This document shows positions 26,201-41,200 of a stretch of 64,000 bases of DNA, piece after piece. The position numbers were made by a program, and so were the translations under genes. This DNA is from Planococcus citri (Eukaryota > Arthropoda > Insecta > Hemiptera > Pseudococcidae): contig NC_088677.1 of the NCBI RefSeq assembly GCF_950023065.1, positions 32,819,230 to 32,883,229 of the forward strand. The letters are read 5' to 3'. The notes under the pieces were generated by a model that was given only the letters and a program-made list of their open reading frames with translations, was not told where the DNA came from and made no database searches. Numbering within the stretch: position 1 is the stretch's first letter; each line of letters begins with the position of its first letter.

Positions 26201-29200
26201 AAAAAATTACTACGCGATTTAGTTAACCAAAAAAGAGAAGAATTCGCCTCGTCTACATTAACATTAAACAATGTCGAATACATTTGAAAACGTTTTACCA
26301 ACTTAATGCGCAGTTTTCACAATGATAAAGATAGCGCTATTTATCAGAATCTCTTAATGGATCGTTGCTGAATATCTTATATATAATAAGACGATGAATA
26401 ACTAACTTGAATAAGAAAAATTTGCAACTTTTGTTGGGGGATGCGAATCGTCTTATATCGAATGTTCATTTTAAGGTGGCAATTACGCGCCTGTAGCGTG
26501 ATAAAACACTGCCTGCGGAATACAGTTTGTTTTTGGATTCATTACTTTGCGAGAGAAAGATGCTTATTTATATTTACTTCCATCAAAAGGCGGTTTTCAT
26601 TAATTCTGAAGCATTGTGTGTGTGTTCTATCGCCTCACATTGTTCGATCATTTCTCATACTATACACAGACCTAAGATATACTATAAATTAGTAATATAG
26701 TAGACGCTATTTGCGAGCATTTACTTTTCTTATTTATTCGCTTTGATGATTGTGATCTGTTAAGTACTTATAAAATAATTTTCCTATTTATTTTACGTAG
26801 GTATAGGTATCAAATTACCTATTTTAATAATCAGGAGCAACTTGTCCGGTGAAAATATCGAATAAATTTCACACAAATACAACAAATCCATTTCTGTAAT
26901 TAGACGAAACTTTTTACCTAAATCAATTATACTGGTATTAAAAATTCGTTTCATTATTGCGTGTAATTACGAGTACCAGTAATTAACATTCAACTCGAAA
27001 TTAGAAAACGTGTTGGGTTAAAAATGTTTTATTATTTTCTGTAATTAAGGGAGTGCTTTCGGGTGTAGGTACCTACTATGTTGGCGAAATAGATGAGGTG
27101 AAATTTGACCCGAAGACGTGGTCGGTTTGAAACATTTTTCTTTAAAATTACTGGGTAGCTAAAAATATATTTAATTCAAATTTTGATGTACATATTTTTC
27201 AAACTTTGTCCAGCATTCAAATTAATAAAGTTTCACGCCCACATTGGATTCATTTAGAAAAAAAGAAAACATTTGAAGTCGGTGGACGGTGGAAACTAAA
27301 TTGCTCTTTTATTAAAAAAGAAAAAAACAGGAGCTTGAATAGGTTTGATGAAATAGCTGGTACCTTCTTGAGTAGGTAGGTACGTATTTTCAACGATTTT
27401 CGAAACAATGTGACACGTTTTCTTTTTCTTTAAAAAATTTAATATGTATCTGACTAATGATCTTTTTTTGAACATCTAAATCTAAAATTTTAAAAATGTG
27501 ATTTTACAACCTTTGCTGTTGCATTCAAAGAACTTGCCAATAAAAACAAATGCTTTCGAATGAGGACTAGTTGGGTAAAATGAGTATCCGTTAAATTGAA
27601 TTTCTCTCCTGCAGCATTTCTAATCCAGAATAGGTACATATGTTGGAGTAAATTGACTAAAACCACACTCAAAGCCTAAAATATACCTAGCCTTTGGAAA
27701 AAGGAGGGAAGAATGTTTTCATGGGATAGGTGCCTTTTTACTATAAGCAGTTTAGGTCATAAAAAAACCATTTTTGCTTCGTAAAACGTTTTTCACACAA
27801 CATCATCTTCTAAACAACAGTTTGGTACCTTACCTCTTTATTCCTCGCGAATACTCGTATTTTTCAAGAGGTAAATAGACCCTTCGAATAATCTAAAAGT
27901 TGTCCATTCCTCAAAAAGTTAAATATCGAAATAAATTAAATTAAAGAAGTCGAAAAAATGACAAAAATTTGAATAAATGTTTTAGAATCGGCACAAATTT
28001 GTTTTATTGAAAATATCAAACACGTAAGAAATTATAAGCCATAAATGTTGAATCTCTTGGTATTTCAAGTTTCTGATAATATTTGGGGCATTGGTGAGGA
28101 CGGATAGTCAACGAGATCGAATCAAAAAATTAATTCAATAACTGAATTCAGCGCTTTAGAATTAGCAATACCTAATCAATAGGCTACCTATCTACGTCAT
28201 TCACTGAACTTTTTATGTTTTTTTTTTCTTTCATTTTGACCATACTTGAGGCTTGGTAGGATGGAAAAAAATAGAAATCGGGGTAGTTATTACACCAAAC
28301 CGACCAGAAAATCGCGAGGGCAACTCGTAAAAAAACGTTGAGTGAAATGGTAAAATTGGACATCATTTTTGGTTCGAGTTGATGTGAAATTAGCCAACAA
28401 GTTGATAAATTTGCATACCCAATTTGCCGTGTGTTTTTTTTTCTTTGGTCCCGATGGGTGATTGAATACCCACCTCCTGAAGAGATGAAACCACGATCAT
28501 AAAACTTTTAGAAATTATTACCAAATGAGGTGCTGATGCTTTAAGTAGCATTTTCCTCCAGTTCAGCTCAAAATTTGAGTAAAAGAAATTCGATTTTTCA
28601 ACCCGGAGTCAAAGCAGACGATGTTACACGCGAAATAAATTTCAAATGTAGTTTAAATTAAAGTTCCTAAAATGAATGATAAAACTATTTCCTCATAAAA
28701 AAAATAATATTTATTTTATTATAAAGCTCATTTTGAAATAAAGCATCGCCTCAAGAGTAAAAAAAAACCATGCGAACGTTGAACGACAACCTGCAGTAAA
28801 TAGGTAGCCTATACCATAAGGAGTAAAAGCGTATAGTCTACGGTACCCTAAGCCATTTCTTTTACAAATGATCTCTTCTTATACGCGACTAGGTACATAT
28901 AACTTATAGGCCACTAATAAAGTAAAGGCCGTTTGAAAATTCTTTGAAGCCGTTTATTTAAAAGGAGGGTATTTTCGATGCAACCTCTCGAAATTAAGGC
29001 TATAAATAATTTTTACTTTAGTATATACAATGTACCCGCAACTTGTTCCACTCGTGTTGAGAACAATGTTGCCATTTTCCAAACTAGGCACGATTTCTTG
29101 TATATTAAGACCCATAAAACACTCTATTCCCAAAATATATACGCCATTTTACCTTAAAATTTTATGTGAGAGTGTAGCTTGCGTATAGCTAAATCACGTG

Positions 29201-32200
29201 ATAAAAATCAACTGATTGGATGGAGCCTACAGTATCGGTAAAATTTTAGGTAAAGTTGGAAAAAATTGAGAGTTAATACGGTATCTGAAAGTTCAAGTTC
29301 ATTGATATGAATCTTCTGTCAAATAAGTAGGTACTGGCTCTGACCATGAAATTTTCGTTCAATAACGAACAGTTCTTGCCCTTTTTCTCGAACAAAAATA
29401 TTAAAAGTATACAAATAATACACTTTCAACCCCATAATCATCGTTGCAAAAGTATTTTAAAATAGGTAATTTATTCCATCCCTTCCCCGTTTCATGGACC
29501 AATGAGCATCAGAAGCATTACCAGTACGCTACCCACTATAGTCCTACTTTTAGCTTAGCTACATAGTACACACAAAGCATGTGTATGTAATTACCAACAC
29601 GCGGTGTCATTTTCTATTAACGGATGATAAATGTTATTCCACCATAAAAATACTAGAACACTTTGTGATTGTAGTCGGTTATTTGGCACTATTGCGCATT
29701 AATTAATTGACGATAAAATAATACGCAGGGGGTTCGAGCCCGTACTATAGCTTTTCCTATATACTAAAGCTCTAGGTATACTAGGTATCTATATTCGTAT
29801 ACGTTGGTACGTTAGGGTTTAGGATTTTAATCACGTATTATCCAAAGTTATCTGGGTAAAATTGGGTTATTCCGAAACTAGTACACGTTGAAATTGCGGG
29901 AATATTCTTATAACGCGTTACAACAAAATGCACAGATGCCGCTTCCAATTGCTGGCTTTATCAACGAATATTTTTCAGATATGTGTCGAAGATGGAAGAA
30001 CGCATACTGAATAACATTATTTTTATGAGCTTTAACCCGCTACATATCAATCAACTGATAGTCTGATAGCACTTTTGGTAAGCGTTTTTTTGCGCTCTAT
30101 TATGCAAACGTACCTAGAGGAGCTAGCTACTTAAAACCTGCAACATCAGCGATACGCGGCGTTTATATCGGCAAGTCTGTAACACTGTTGACTATGTATA
30201 AGTATATCGAAGGAGGTAGGTCGCTAGGTCTAGGTAACTGGGTGGGCTCGAAAGTTTACCTTGTTATCGTAAGATAAAATGTTAACCATCTTAGCTTACA
30301 CGGGTCTATACGTTGTTAAATGTATTTCACTGATGGCTTGAGTTCTAATGCCCGAGTATACTAAAACTGTTAAGCTCAATTAGACACTTGATATAGGTAT
30401 AGAGATATCTACGCATATAACTGTGCATGGGATAATACGCCTATAGTTGTACTGTATATTTCTCAAACGTCCATAACCCAGATTTACACCTAAAAAGATT
30501 ATAAAGGTCTCTTTTCTCTTTCGAGAAACATATCCAACGAAAAGATTATAGAGAAAGACTGCAACGATAAGTTTTGTTTTATCTCTGTTGAAAAAATGGG
30601 TCCTCTTTAAAGAATGAAGTGAAAAAAATTGTCGGTGTTTCGTAGAAACGATCAATGACGTTGAAAGAAAAAAAAACACGAAAAGAAGAGAAAATATAAC
30701 AAAAAATTCAGACGAATTGGTTTTAGGTTAATTGATTTCTTCTATGAAGCACCTCATGATCTGCCTTTGATTTGAGTCCTACAGTAGAAATTTTAAGATG
30801 GAAATTTTAAATTAGAAGAGAAGATTTCTACTTTCCACAATGAGCTTAAAAAATCACATTTGAATTTCCAAAGTTTAAACAAGGAAATTAATATTAAATT
30901 TTTGCATTTTATCAAATGTTAGTTCATTCCTTAATATATTTGATGAACTTTTTTGACTGATACATACATTTTTAAAGCCATTTTTTTAAAATTTTTTGTT
31001 ATAATTTTTAGCAGTATTTAAAAATGTTTTCAAATTTCAAGTCAGAATAAACAATACCATATCACGAGTATATGAAATCCAAAATGGTGTTCCTCAAGGC
31101 TCAGTATTGAGCATTTTATTCTCCTTATTGATAGTATTCGTAGCATTATCCCTCACCCAATGTTACTGAGATTATTTGCAGATGATATAAACATCTTCCT
31201 ATGCTTCAAAGACTTACAAATAACACACCTCTCTATCCAAGAAACTCTTAACAAAATTCAAGAATGGACAGATTCAAATAGCCCCTCATTCTCACAGTTT
31301 AAACCCCATTTCATTCTTTTTTTTCTAGAAAGGACAAAATCAAACATCTTACCCTAACCCTCGAAGGTAAAAAACATGAATTAAAATTTCACATCAAATA
31401 CAAAATTCCTAGGGTTGATTTTTGATTGTAAGCTCAAATAGACACCTTACTTTTTATCCATTTAACAGAACCTATGGCTCGGTGGTGTAGTGAGATGAGC
31501 CACTGCTTTCTGAACAAGAGGTAGTGGGTTCAAATCCCGCTAGAGACACAACACATTAAGCTCCGAGCACCAGTACAGTATCTAAAAGCTGTAACTGGTT
31601 TGAGCACCTATAGGTAGCTGATTACTAAACTCAGGGTTGTAAAAACCCGGCTAGCAATGTATCAGCTACTCTATAGATACTAGATAGTGTAGAAAGCAAT
31701 GGGAAACTACTACGCGTGAGCTCAAAAAATGTCGATTTTCTAGAATAATTGCTGTGGCATAGGCATTTGCCTCACCCTGTAAGGGTATCACTTAATGCAA
31801 TTTCCAATGTCCTGTAAAGGATATGGAACCACAATGACGAAACAGAACCAAATAGTAATCCAAAATATAACCATTTAAGATTCCTTTTATCCTTTTACTT
31901 CAGCTATATAGATCTCTAATTAGAAGCAAAACAGAATATGGCTGTCCAGCTTTATCAGTGCATCAGATAAAAATCTATCAATCCTTAAAGTAAGTACCTA
32001 ATACACACAAAACACTGCCTTATGCCTATGTATGTATTGGAGCATTGCCATCCTCTCCTGTAGACAACATCTACTTTGAAGTGAGTGAACCATTGACTTT
32101 TTAGATATGGACAGCTAGAGGCCCATAAACTTAACATAAAGCCATTGTCTTGAACATAGGAAGTCGATGGTTGCAATCTGCGCATGCGCCAGCTCTGTTA

Positions 32201-35200
32201 TGACGTCAATCCTGTGAACATTTTTCAAATTTGGGCATGCGCAGAAGCCAAACCTCGACCAACCAATGAGCTATGTTTGAGACCATTGGCTTATGCATCA
32301 CTAGCAGTCCATATCTAACAAGTCAATGGAGTGAACCCCCTCCAAACTTCAGGAATTTCTATACATACAGTAGTCCCCGCTTAATAGAATCGGTTTGGGC
32401 CGAGGTATTTTTAATTCTATTAACCGGGATATTCTAATAAGCGGTCCAATAAAAAAACACAGAAAAAATTTTGAAATATGTATCCTGTATCTTCGCTTAA
32501 GTATAGCATTTTGTACTACGAAAATCCTACTCGTATTTGGGCTTTTCCCTGGTCATAAATAAGCTTGGACTTCCTTCAGAATAATTTTCAATTTTCAACA
32601 TTTTCACAAACAAATTTTCAATTTCAACTCGTACTTATTTATTAGAATCGAGTTGGGACCCGGTACTTATGTTTCATTCTATAAACCATGGAAAGCTGAA
32701 GGATAAAACCACACAAAATTCCAAATTCTGTTGAAATTTCATGACTTTTTGATGTTTTTAGGAGTCGATTTCAGTGCTTTTTTGGTTGTTCAGTTGGGTA
32801 CATTTAGTCTTTTAATATGTTTGGTTTTATGAAATTTTACAAAAATTTCATCATCTTTAGTGCCTGCCAATTTTCACTCATTACAAAATACTCTTCATTT
32901 TGTGTTTTTATGCGATTTTAACATGTTTAAAGCATGTCTTTTTCATCCACTTTTTGTTAAATGTTGTCAAATTTCCATGATTTTCTCCAACTTTTGAAGG
33001 TTAATCAATTCTATTATCCGAACTCAATGCTTTTTTTCACTACAATAAGCGATAAAATTTACATGTGAGAAGGTGCAAGCGTTCCGTCCCAACCCATTTC
33101 GATTCCATTATCCGAATTATTCTATTAACCGCGACTACATTAAGCGGGGACTACTGTAGTATGTATTACAATGGAATCACGATAACTCAAAACAGAAGGG
33201 AAAGAAGTTGACTTTGAGTTATCGGAGTTTTTGAGATGACAAAATGAATTTTACATTAGTCTTAAGAGGAGTTGACGAAACAGACCTTTGAATTACTGGA
33301 GTTTTTGAGTTAACAAAGTTCGAATTATCGCGATTCCACTATAATAAATTTATTTTATCAACAATAACAAATCCAGTTAGAACTTTAGTCAAAAAACAAC
33401 TTCAAGTCTTCAAAATATTTCAAACCATTCTAATAATCACTCCTATTATATTCTCCAAAATTCTTTAAGAAAATACCATGTAAACTTATTAGACCTCACT
33501 TTCAAATAAATTTCCTCCCTGGGAATTAAACTTAGGTACCACAATTCAATCTATCTTTATCCCAGTTTAAAAAAAATAAATATTCATCTGATTTTATTAA
33601 ACAAAAATATACTGAGACCATTATCAGAATATCATAAAAAAAATCAAAAATGTAAAAAAAATTTACTCGAAAAGACAACCGAAATAAAAAAAATATTTCA
33701 GGGGCTTTATTTTTTTTTAGGGTGTTTAAAATTACATACAAGATTATTACACCCGTAGAACAGGGGTTTTTTAGATTTGGTTTACGAGGCTGGTGTGTTT
33801 TATGATTTAAAAAATTCAAAGAATTTTGATATTGAGAAAAAAATTCACCTCATTTTAGTTCTCATGATAAAAAGGCGTCAATTTCATTCGTTTTATGTAC
33901 ATATAAATAAAATGATTAAACGGCGGTTTAGAAAATTAAACTTAGAATATAGGTACGTAGTAAGTATGAAATAATACCTCTCGTATATCAATTTTTCCAT
34001 CTTGATTATCGTCGTAAGCTTCCATAAAACATTGCTTCAATTCAGCGAGCATCGCGTCCGATACTGCCTATAAAACAAAATCAACAATCCATTAAATTAC
34101 GAAGCAGATAATATTGCATTGTTTCCTACCTATACGTAGGCTACACAGTACATTACCTACATATAATGTCCATAGCTATAAACTATAATAATACAATGAT
34201 TCAATATATATTTCTTCATTTTTATTGTACACCACATTACCTGCGCACATTTTATAGGGTGTGGAAGGAAAGAGGTTATATCTTAGCTTACAAATTTTTA
34301 TGAAATTTTAGACTTGAGGTCAATATCTTTTTACAGTGCGTTTATTGAGGGACAATGAACTCTTTGCGGTATATGTATCATGGGATGTCGAGTGTGATGA
34401 TACAAGAGAAAACTTGATGAATAATTAAGTAATTGGGTTGTGACTGAGACTTGGAAGCATCAAATATTGACACTCTTTCATAAATTCTTATCACAAAAAA
34501 TCGTATCCACCAGTTAGGTACCAAAATGATTTTAAAATAATTATACAGAAAGATGAATGATTGCACAAATACGGCAAACTGGTTATGCAAATATATTAAC
34601 ATTTTGGAAAATTATTCGTTACAAATTTACGGCAAACTGAGTATGCAAATTTATTAACACGTCGACTAACATGCTATATCAACTTTCACCTAAAAGGCAA
34701 AACTCAGGCAATACAACTTTTTGTGCGAAATATACCTAACGAATCAACAAATTGCAAAGGCCTCTACCGCATTTTTTTAAACCGAAGAAGAAATAGTTTC
34801 GTAGTTGAAAAAGATGAAATTTCTTTTTGCAACTTTCCTAATTTCGACTTTATCATTAATATAATTTCACAAGATTATAGCGAGTTCAAATTTCATCTAT
34901 ATCGACCACATTTAACGGGTTACAAAGTTTTGAAAGTTTCCAAGTGTCACAGGGCCTTCGATGTATTAGATAAGAGAAATATATGTGTAAGTTTGGGCTT
35001 TTAGTTAGTTATTACTAGGTAGCCAGTAAAAATGTTTGTGTAAGGAATTTACCCATCAGCCATTTTCTCAAGACAGACGTTACATATAGCTTATAAATTT
35101 CTGAAGCGTTGTACCCTGAACAGTGTACATCTTCGTTGTCATTCTTCATCAATCAATGGTGATAATATGTACAACAACAACTTGAAAAATTAACTAAAAT

Positions 35201-38200
35201 TGAGCATTTTCCGCAACAACGATGAGGATAAAGCTTTTATGGAAATTTTTAAAGTCAGGGTTGCCAACATATGAGCACGTATATTTTTTTTAAATGCATG
35301 CGTAAGTTTTATAGTATATTTAAGCTGACGTTGCGGAAACCTTTGCGAATATGGCGGAAAGCTACGCATTAATGTTCTGTGAGTGCCAAAAATTCAAGAA
35401 AATTAATTTCCATCTTTTATGTAGAAATTGGAATGGATACGATAGGGTGTATTTTTATTTCATTTATGATAGGAGTATCCGGTAAAGAAAAAATTGCATG
35501 ATTTTCAAACGCAGTTAGATAATTTTGCGATCGTTGCTGTTGTGAGAATTTTAGCAAACTTATTAAGATCTTTATCAAGGATTGGAATGTTTGCAGTTCA
35601 ATATTCGATAATTTCTCAAATTTTGTACATATTTATGATTGTGCAAGAGCATTATAAAACATATTCTAAGGTAGGTAATTATGTATTGCGAATGAATTTG
35701 GATAAAAACAGAAATAAACGATGTAGAGAAACGAATATCTACATAGTAACACGAATAAAAGAATTCAACGTGAAAATGCTCGTAATTTCTCTTCTAAATG
35801 CAATAGGTAAAGCTGCGAATAACAAAAAAACAAAAAAAAAATGCACCCTTTAAAAAACCTACCCACTCAGAACCTACAAAGAAATCGAATCACTTGATAA
35901 AATTTTCAGTGTTTGCGCAGCCGAAACAAAACCATACTCATATTTTCATTACATTAATTAATATATAATGTCTAATGTATTATTCGTGCTACTACACGTT
36001 TCATGCAAAAGAGCAAAGATGTAGAGAGGTAATTCAAATAACCCTGTAGAATGTGCGCAATATAATATATAATAATAGTGTACTTCTAAACGCAGAAAAA
36101 ACGAAACATTATTTTGCTTTGTTAATACGACCCCAGCACGAAAAAAAAAACCTTTTTTGCATTTTCTTTTCGAATACATTACACGGTAACTTTTTGAAAG
36201 CGCGTTGTTGAAATATCCTTCATTACCACGCTGATAAATTGCATTTCTCAAGAGATAACAGTGGCGCTGGCGCAATAATAGGAGGGTACAAGCATTCGCC
36301 GTATCTCTTTTCCCCGGTTACGCTAAACTTGGTGAAATTTTTCGTATACATGTCAACCTTTATTAAGGATATTTAACCTTTTTTCTCTCCTTTTCTTAAA
36401 TTGTTATACCCGCGTCTTCTTAAAAAAAAAAAAAGAGGAAATCGGTTGTTGCGCCACTTAAGATGGAATTAAAAAATCGTTTTTCAACTCCATTTTAGAG
36501 CGTGTTAAGTAATAATACAATATTTCGGGATTTCCTGCGATTCGGCGCGAATGTCTAGAATTAAAAATAGGTAATTGGTTCGTATAGCGTTATCACGTAG
36601 GTAGGTAACCTAAGACCTTGAAGGTCATACGATGTTGGTTCTTGGTTGTACCTTTCGAAAACTTTATCAATACTTCTCTTTTTCGCCGCTTTTCAATTCG
36701 TTTCTTAAAACAACTCGTACAACTTAATTATAATTCGCAGAAATTTAAACCGTTAACGATAAATACACATCGTGAACTGTACGCATCGACTTGTAAAGTC
36801 AACAAAAAAACAACGTGAAAGGAAAACATCATTTCAAAAAAAAGATGAATTCGAGGAAAATTTTTTTCCTTAAGTAATGCAAAGTGATGGAGCGGAGTAA
36901 AATGATGTTTTTCCGATTTCAAAATTTCTTTTGCAAGAAAGTTTGAATTTAACGTCAAAATAAAGCTTTTAAAATTATTTTTTAATTCTGGTTCATAGTA
37001 AATTGAAGCAATATCAGTGGGTTGGATTTCTCAATACGAGCTAAAAAAAATTAATTAAAAAGTGAAAATTAATTTTAATGATGTAACCAAGTGTAAAAGT
37101 TGAAAAGTTACCACGTGACATCAAAATGAATCAGTTTCAATGTAGTCATTCAATTTACCTACCCAAAAATGTTTTCTTTCCAAAGCACTTTTGGAAAGAG
37201 AAAATTTGAAAAAATTTGAGATAACCAATCAATGGATTTAAGATTAGGCCACTTCTTTGTCAAATGAATCAACTTTTCGGTCGATTCAACTCATTTTAAG
37301 AAAAGTAAAATAGGTAATCCAATTCACTCTTTTAAAACTCTTTTACTTTTGAAAAAAAATTTCGAACTCTGAATCTATGAATCTTTTTAAGGAGTTCGAT
37401 TCTTATTAAAACTACCTAGTTACTTTTCAACTCTTTTGCTCAATTTAAAAAAATATATTTACTGATGTCGTAGCATCTTCTCCAACTCCTACTGTAGCAT
37501 CATGAAAAAAGGAGTACCTACTACCTACATAATCAAATTCAAAAAAAAAAAATAATAATCAAAATATGTCGAGTGATGTATAGCGTGTAAATACTACTCA
37601 AGAAGATACACCAACCTACTCACTCATTTTTGTGACATATCAAATGCAAACCTACATAAATGAGTATGGAAAAAAAGAGTCAAAAGGAGTGAAAGAGAGT
37701 TTGACCAACTTCTTGAAAAAAGACTGCATTCAACAGTTTTTCCAACTCATTTTTGAAAATAATCAAAGAATCAACTCAAAACCAACTCAGGGCGAATTCC
37801 GAGCTGGACAAAAACTCTATCTAATCTCGAATGGATCGTTATACAGAGTGATCAGAACATTCGCTGAATAATTCGCCGGGTAATAGGGCAACTCAAACTC
37901 CTCAAGTGTAAATTGGTTTGCCAGACTTGGAAATTGTAGGGGCACAATTACCTCTAAAGCTAAAAAAAATATACAAAAATTCTGTTTGTTGTATTAGCTA
38001 TTTATAGACAGGAGTAGGAAGAGACTTGAAAGTTCAAACCATCAAAATGTACGTGGAAAATTTCATCTCCTTAGAGCTGTTTAGAGTAGGTAGTTGAAGT
38101 CTAACACAAATTGAAAACCACTGAAAAAAAAGAAAAGAAAAGAAACTCCCAGACTCCTAAGATCAAAATACATAAATATAGTACCTATGCTAAAAATACT

Positions 38201-41200
38201 TCACTTCAAAGTAAAATCCTAACTTTCTTACTATAAAAAAAAATTAAATCGATGAAAAAGTCCACAGTAAGAGATAGAGGGCAATGATTTTCCTCTTCAA
38301 CTTGTAGCACTTTATAAAAAAAGAAATTAATAAAAACCTTGCGGAAAAATACTGTTCCCAGACTTCATTTACTTTGATACTAGATCTTCTGTAATTAAAC
38401 TTTACTGCACCAGAAGTACGAGAATGTAATGTTGGATAATTTTCAAGATATATTAGGTATTTCTAATAAAAGTGATTTCAAAGTTTACTTCCGACGCGAC
38501 GCATCCCTTTTTTTTGTATTTTTTCAACGTGGGTATCACCTATACCTACTCTTATATACCCACTAAAATATTGTTACGAGCGAACAAATGCCTCAATGTC
38601 AAATCGGTTTTAATCTGCACAGAACTTCGCATCAGATAAACAAGAAAAACATATTCGCTGCAACCTCGAAGAGAAAACAGCATGAAAAGCGTTTTTCACG
38701 GTCATGCAATGATAACGCGCTATCAAACCTTTTTCCACAAACATAATCCATCTCTAGTACCATATAAATAGTGTATAATAGATGGTATAAACCCTCTTCA
38801 TCAATTTTAACACGCTTTTCCGAATGTTTATACTCAATCAATCACCAATTTACACATTCATCAGTATATGAAAAAATATCGCTGATAATTTTAATCAAGC
38901 ATTGAAATATATTTTGTTAGCACAAATGATGTGCATATAAGTGAAAGTTTTGACTCGACGAAAATTCTTCCTCTTGTTTAAATATATAGGATATAAATCT
39001 GGAAATATACCTACCTACGTAATTTTTACTTGAATCGTAAGACCTTCACAAGTCGTACCTACGTGAGGCATGTCTCGAGAGTAAATTTAATTTACGCCCG
39101 TAATAATTCAAACTGGTGTCAAATAATGTAGTTGGCCAAAATAAATTAAAATTGGAATAGTATAAAAGCTGCTGACTGAAATCAACATCTTATAAAATGT
39201 TGCGTAATTAATTAAAGAAGGAGAAAAACAGAAGAATAGAATCATTATTTAGTACAGAGCAACGTAACTTTTTACCGAGTGCATTCAAAGTATTGCACCG
39301 TCAGGTAAAATAGGATGAATATAAGTTAGTAATGATAATGAAGAATTAATTGGCACAGTTAAAAAATGAAAGAAAATTATCGATTTTCCGATGGAAAATT
39401 TGAAAATTCTATTTTCTCAGCTCATGAAATATGTAGGTAATAATTCTTTTCAACTTTTCTGTGGAAAAGTTATTATTATTTTTTCAGAATTTTTAAAACT
39501 AAAACACATTAAACTGAAACAGTAGGTACTAATTTCGTCAATATTTTGGCAAAGCAATCCTCGCCTCACTTGGTCTGGCTCTGAAGTACGTTTTACAAAC
39601 CGACAGGTAGGTATACGGAACGCTTTCAACTTTCATAATGCAAATTGGTGGGATAAAAAGCCAAAAAGTTGTAAAATTTGCGTATTCAGTTTGCTTTCGC
39701 GCATCGATCCAGGAAAAAATTCGGAGAAGATGAAAATGTGGCAAAATAAAATATGTAAAATGAAATCAACGAATGTATTATTTTTTACAAAGTACATGCC
39801 TAGCTACCAAAAAAATGAAACAAAATCATGAAAAACGACCTTAAAAATGTGATACAAAATGACCAATATTTCGGTGCAAATTTCAACCACATTTCGCAAT
39901 CTCTTCGTGTTTTTATTTTCTCGCCACCTTTTAAACTTGATTCCATTTAATTTCTCAACCGCACGTTCCTTTCGCCGAAAATATATTTTTAGGTTAGAAC
40001 AAAATGTAAAAATAATACGATATAGTGGGCCTACTGCGAAACAAATTAGAGGTAGTAATTACATTTGAAAATTTTACCACGCAGGGGGGATTATTTTTTA
40101 GCCTATCACGTGGCTGGTTCAGTTCAAAACAACAAAATACACGTGAATACTTGTTTCATTGTTTGAGACTTTTTACTTCACTCGGCGTCGTTGTACTACG
40201 AGTAGGTAGGTGTAAGATAGGTATAAAACAGAGTAAACACTAAAACAAGCATATCTTCTGCGTGAAATTTTCTTCAAAAAGTCCTGCGAATGCTTAAAAT
40301 GAGTGAAAATATAACGACGTTTCACAATTTTACGTGTTCGTTATAATAGGATTAAAATAGCTATCTAGCTAACATAGAGTTGTGTAAAGAAACTTCTCTA
40401 TATACACATAACATAAACACGTGTAGGTATATATCGTATATGTATGTACACAACGAAATTCCGTATCTAGGAGAGATTTCCAAGGCGCCGATGATTTAAG
40501 GTGCTTTAAAAGGCAACATTTTAAAAATGTTCAAATAAAAATAAAAAGCTTTTCTGTATTGCTTTGAAATGTCGTTATATTTCAGTGAAAGGAAGAACAG
40601 GCTCTTTTTCCTTTCCTTTTCCGGCAGCGCCCATTTTAGTCGATTTTCCTTTGCGTGTTCGTTGTATGTATAAGTCAAATTTGAACCCGTCTACTTTTGG
40701 CACCCGTCTGCAGTCATTTCATTTTCCTTCCATTCGTGAAAAAGAGTCATCAAGTTTCAACGAATTTCTTAAATTTTAGCGTACATACGTATAATTTTAT
40801 ACCGTTTATAAACGTTGTTGTTTAAATTCGCGATCGGTAAAATTGATACAATAACGTAATTTCAACTGACTGAGATCGACTTAATAAATTACGAATGTTA
40901 CTTTTTCTAGCCGATAAATCTGCATCCAGCCTTTTGGCTTTGCAAATAAATAAATTTTCGTGAATATAAGTAGTAAGACATTTTTAAAAACCTCAGCTGA
41001 TTTAGAATAAGTAAGTAGATGCTCATTTTAAAGATTTAATCTACTGAAAAGGAGACACAAAGTCGTCTATGCTTAAATGCCTATATAGAAATATCCATTG
41101 ATAAATTTCGAAAATTGATCTTCCTTGTAATTTCATCTAAAGTGATTTATGTGACAAATAAAATATTTTTTTAAATAAAATAATTGATTGTGTTTCTTCG

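Larger units (their letters stand above)
31036..33440 (+). pseudogene. Degenerate jockey-like non-LTR retrotransposon (reverse transcriptase), interrupted by four insertions
   Basis: Plus-strand pieces read like one LINE reverse transcriptase. The piece 31036-31463 has GVPQGSVLS, then LRLFADDINIF (the FADD catalytic box) and QETLNKIQEWTDSN. The piece 31850-32089 has LYRSLIRSKTEYGCPA and GALPSSPVDNIYFEVSEP. A short piece lies at 32330-32365. The piece 33344-33440 has FILSTITNPVRTLVKKQLQ. The order matches the jockey-type C-terminus. Frameshifts and stops occur between and within pieces. The intervening DNA is a SINE, a 240-bp MITE, a pogo/Tigger-like element and a 173-bp MITE. It lies antisense inside calbindin-32 intron 3 and is not functional. 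Confidence 0.8.
22799..33977 (-). other. Cbp53E: Calbindin-32 intron 3
   Basis: 11.2 kb. From 22799 to about 31000 I see no gene; it holds one GATC-rich tract (25435-25570) and two copies of a dispersed motif (24851-24895 and 28401-28432). From 31036 to 33440 there is a nested transposon cluster, described separately. Confidence 0.65.

Noticed and set aside
29735..29760. GGGGGTTCGAGCCC resembling a tRNA B-box/T-arm
   Set aside because: No matching A-box or acceptor stem upstream; no cloverleaf could be drawn.
35494..35853. 119-codon plus-strand frame in intron 2
   Set aside because: No recognisable motif, no splice or promoter context, and AT-driven composition; probably chance.
40564..40779. 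71-codon plus-strand frame in intron 2
   Set aside because: No motif or splice context; chance frame.
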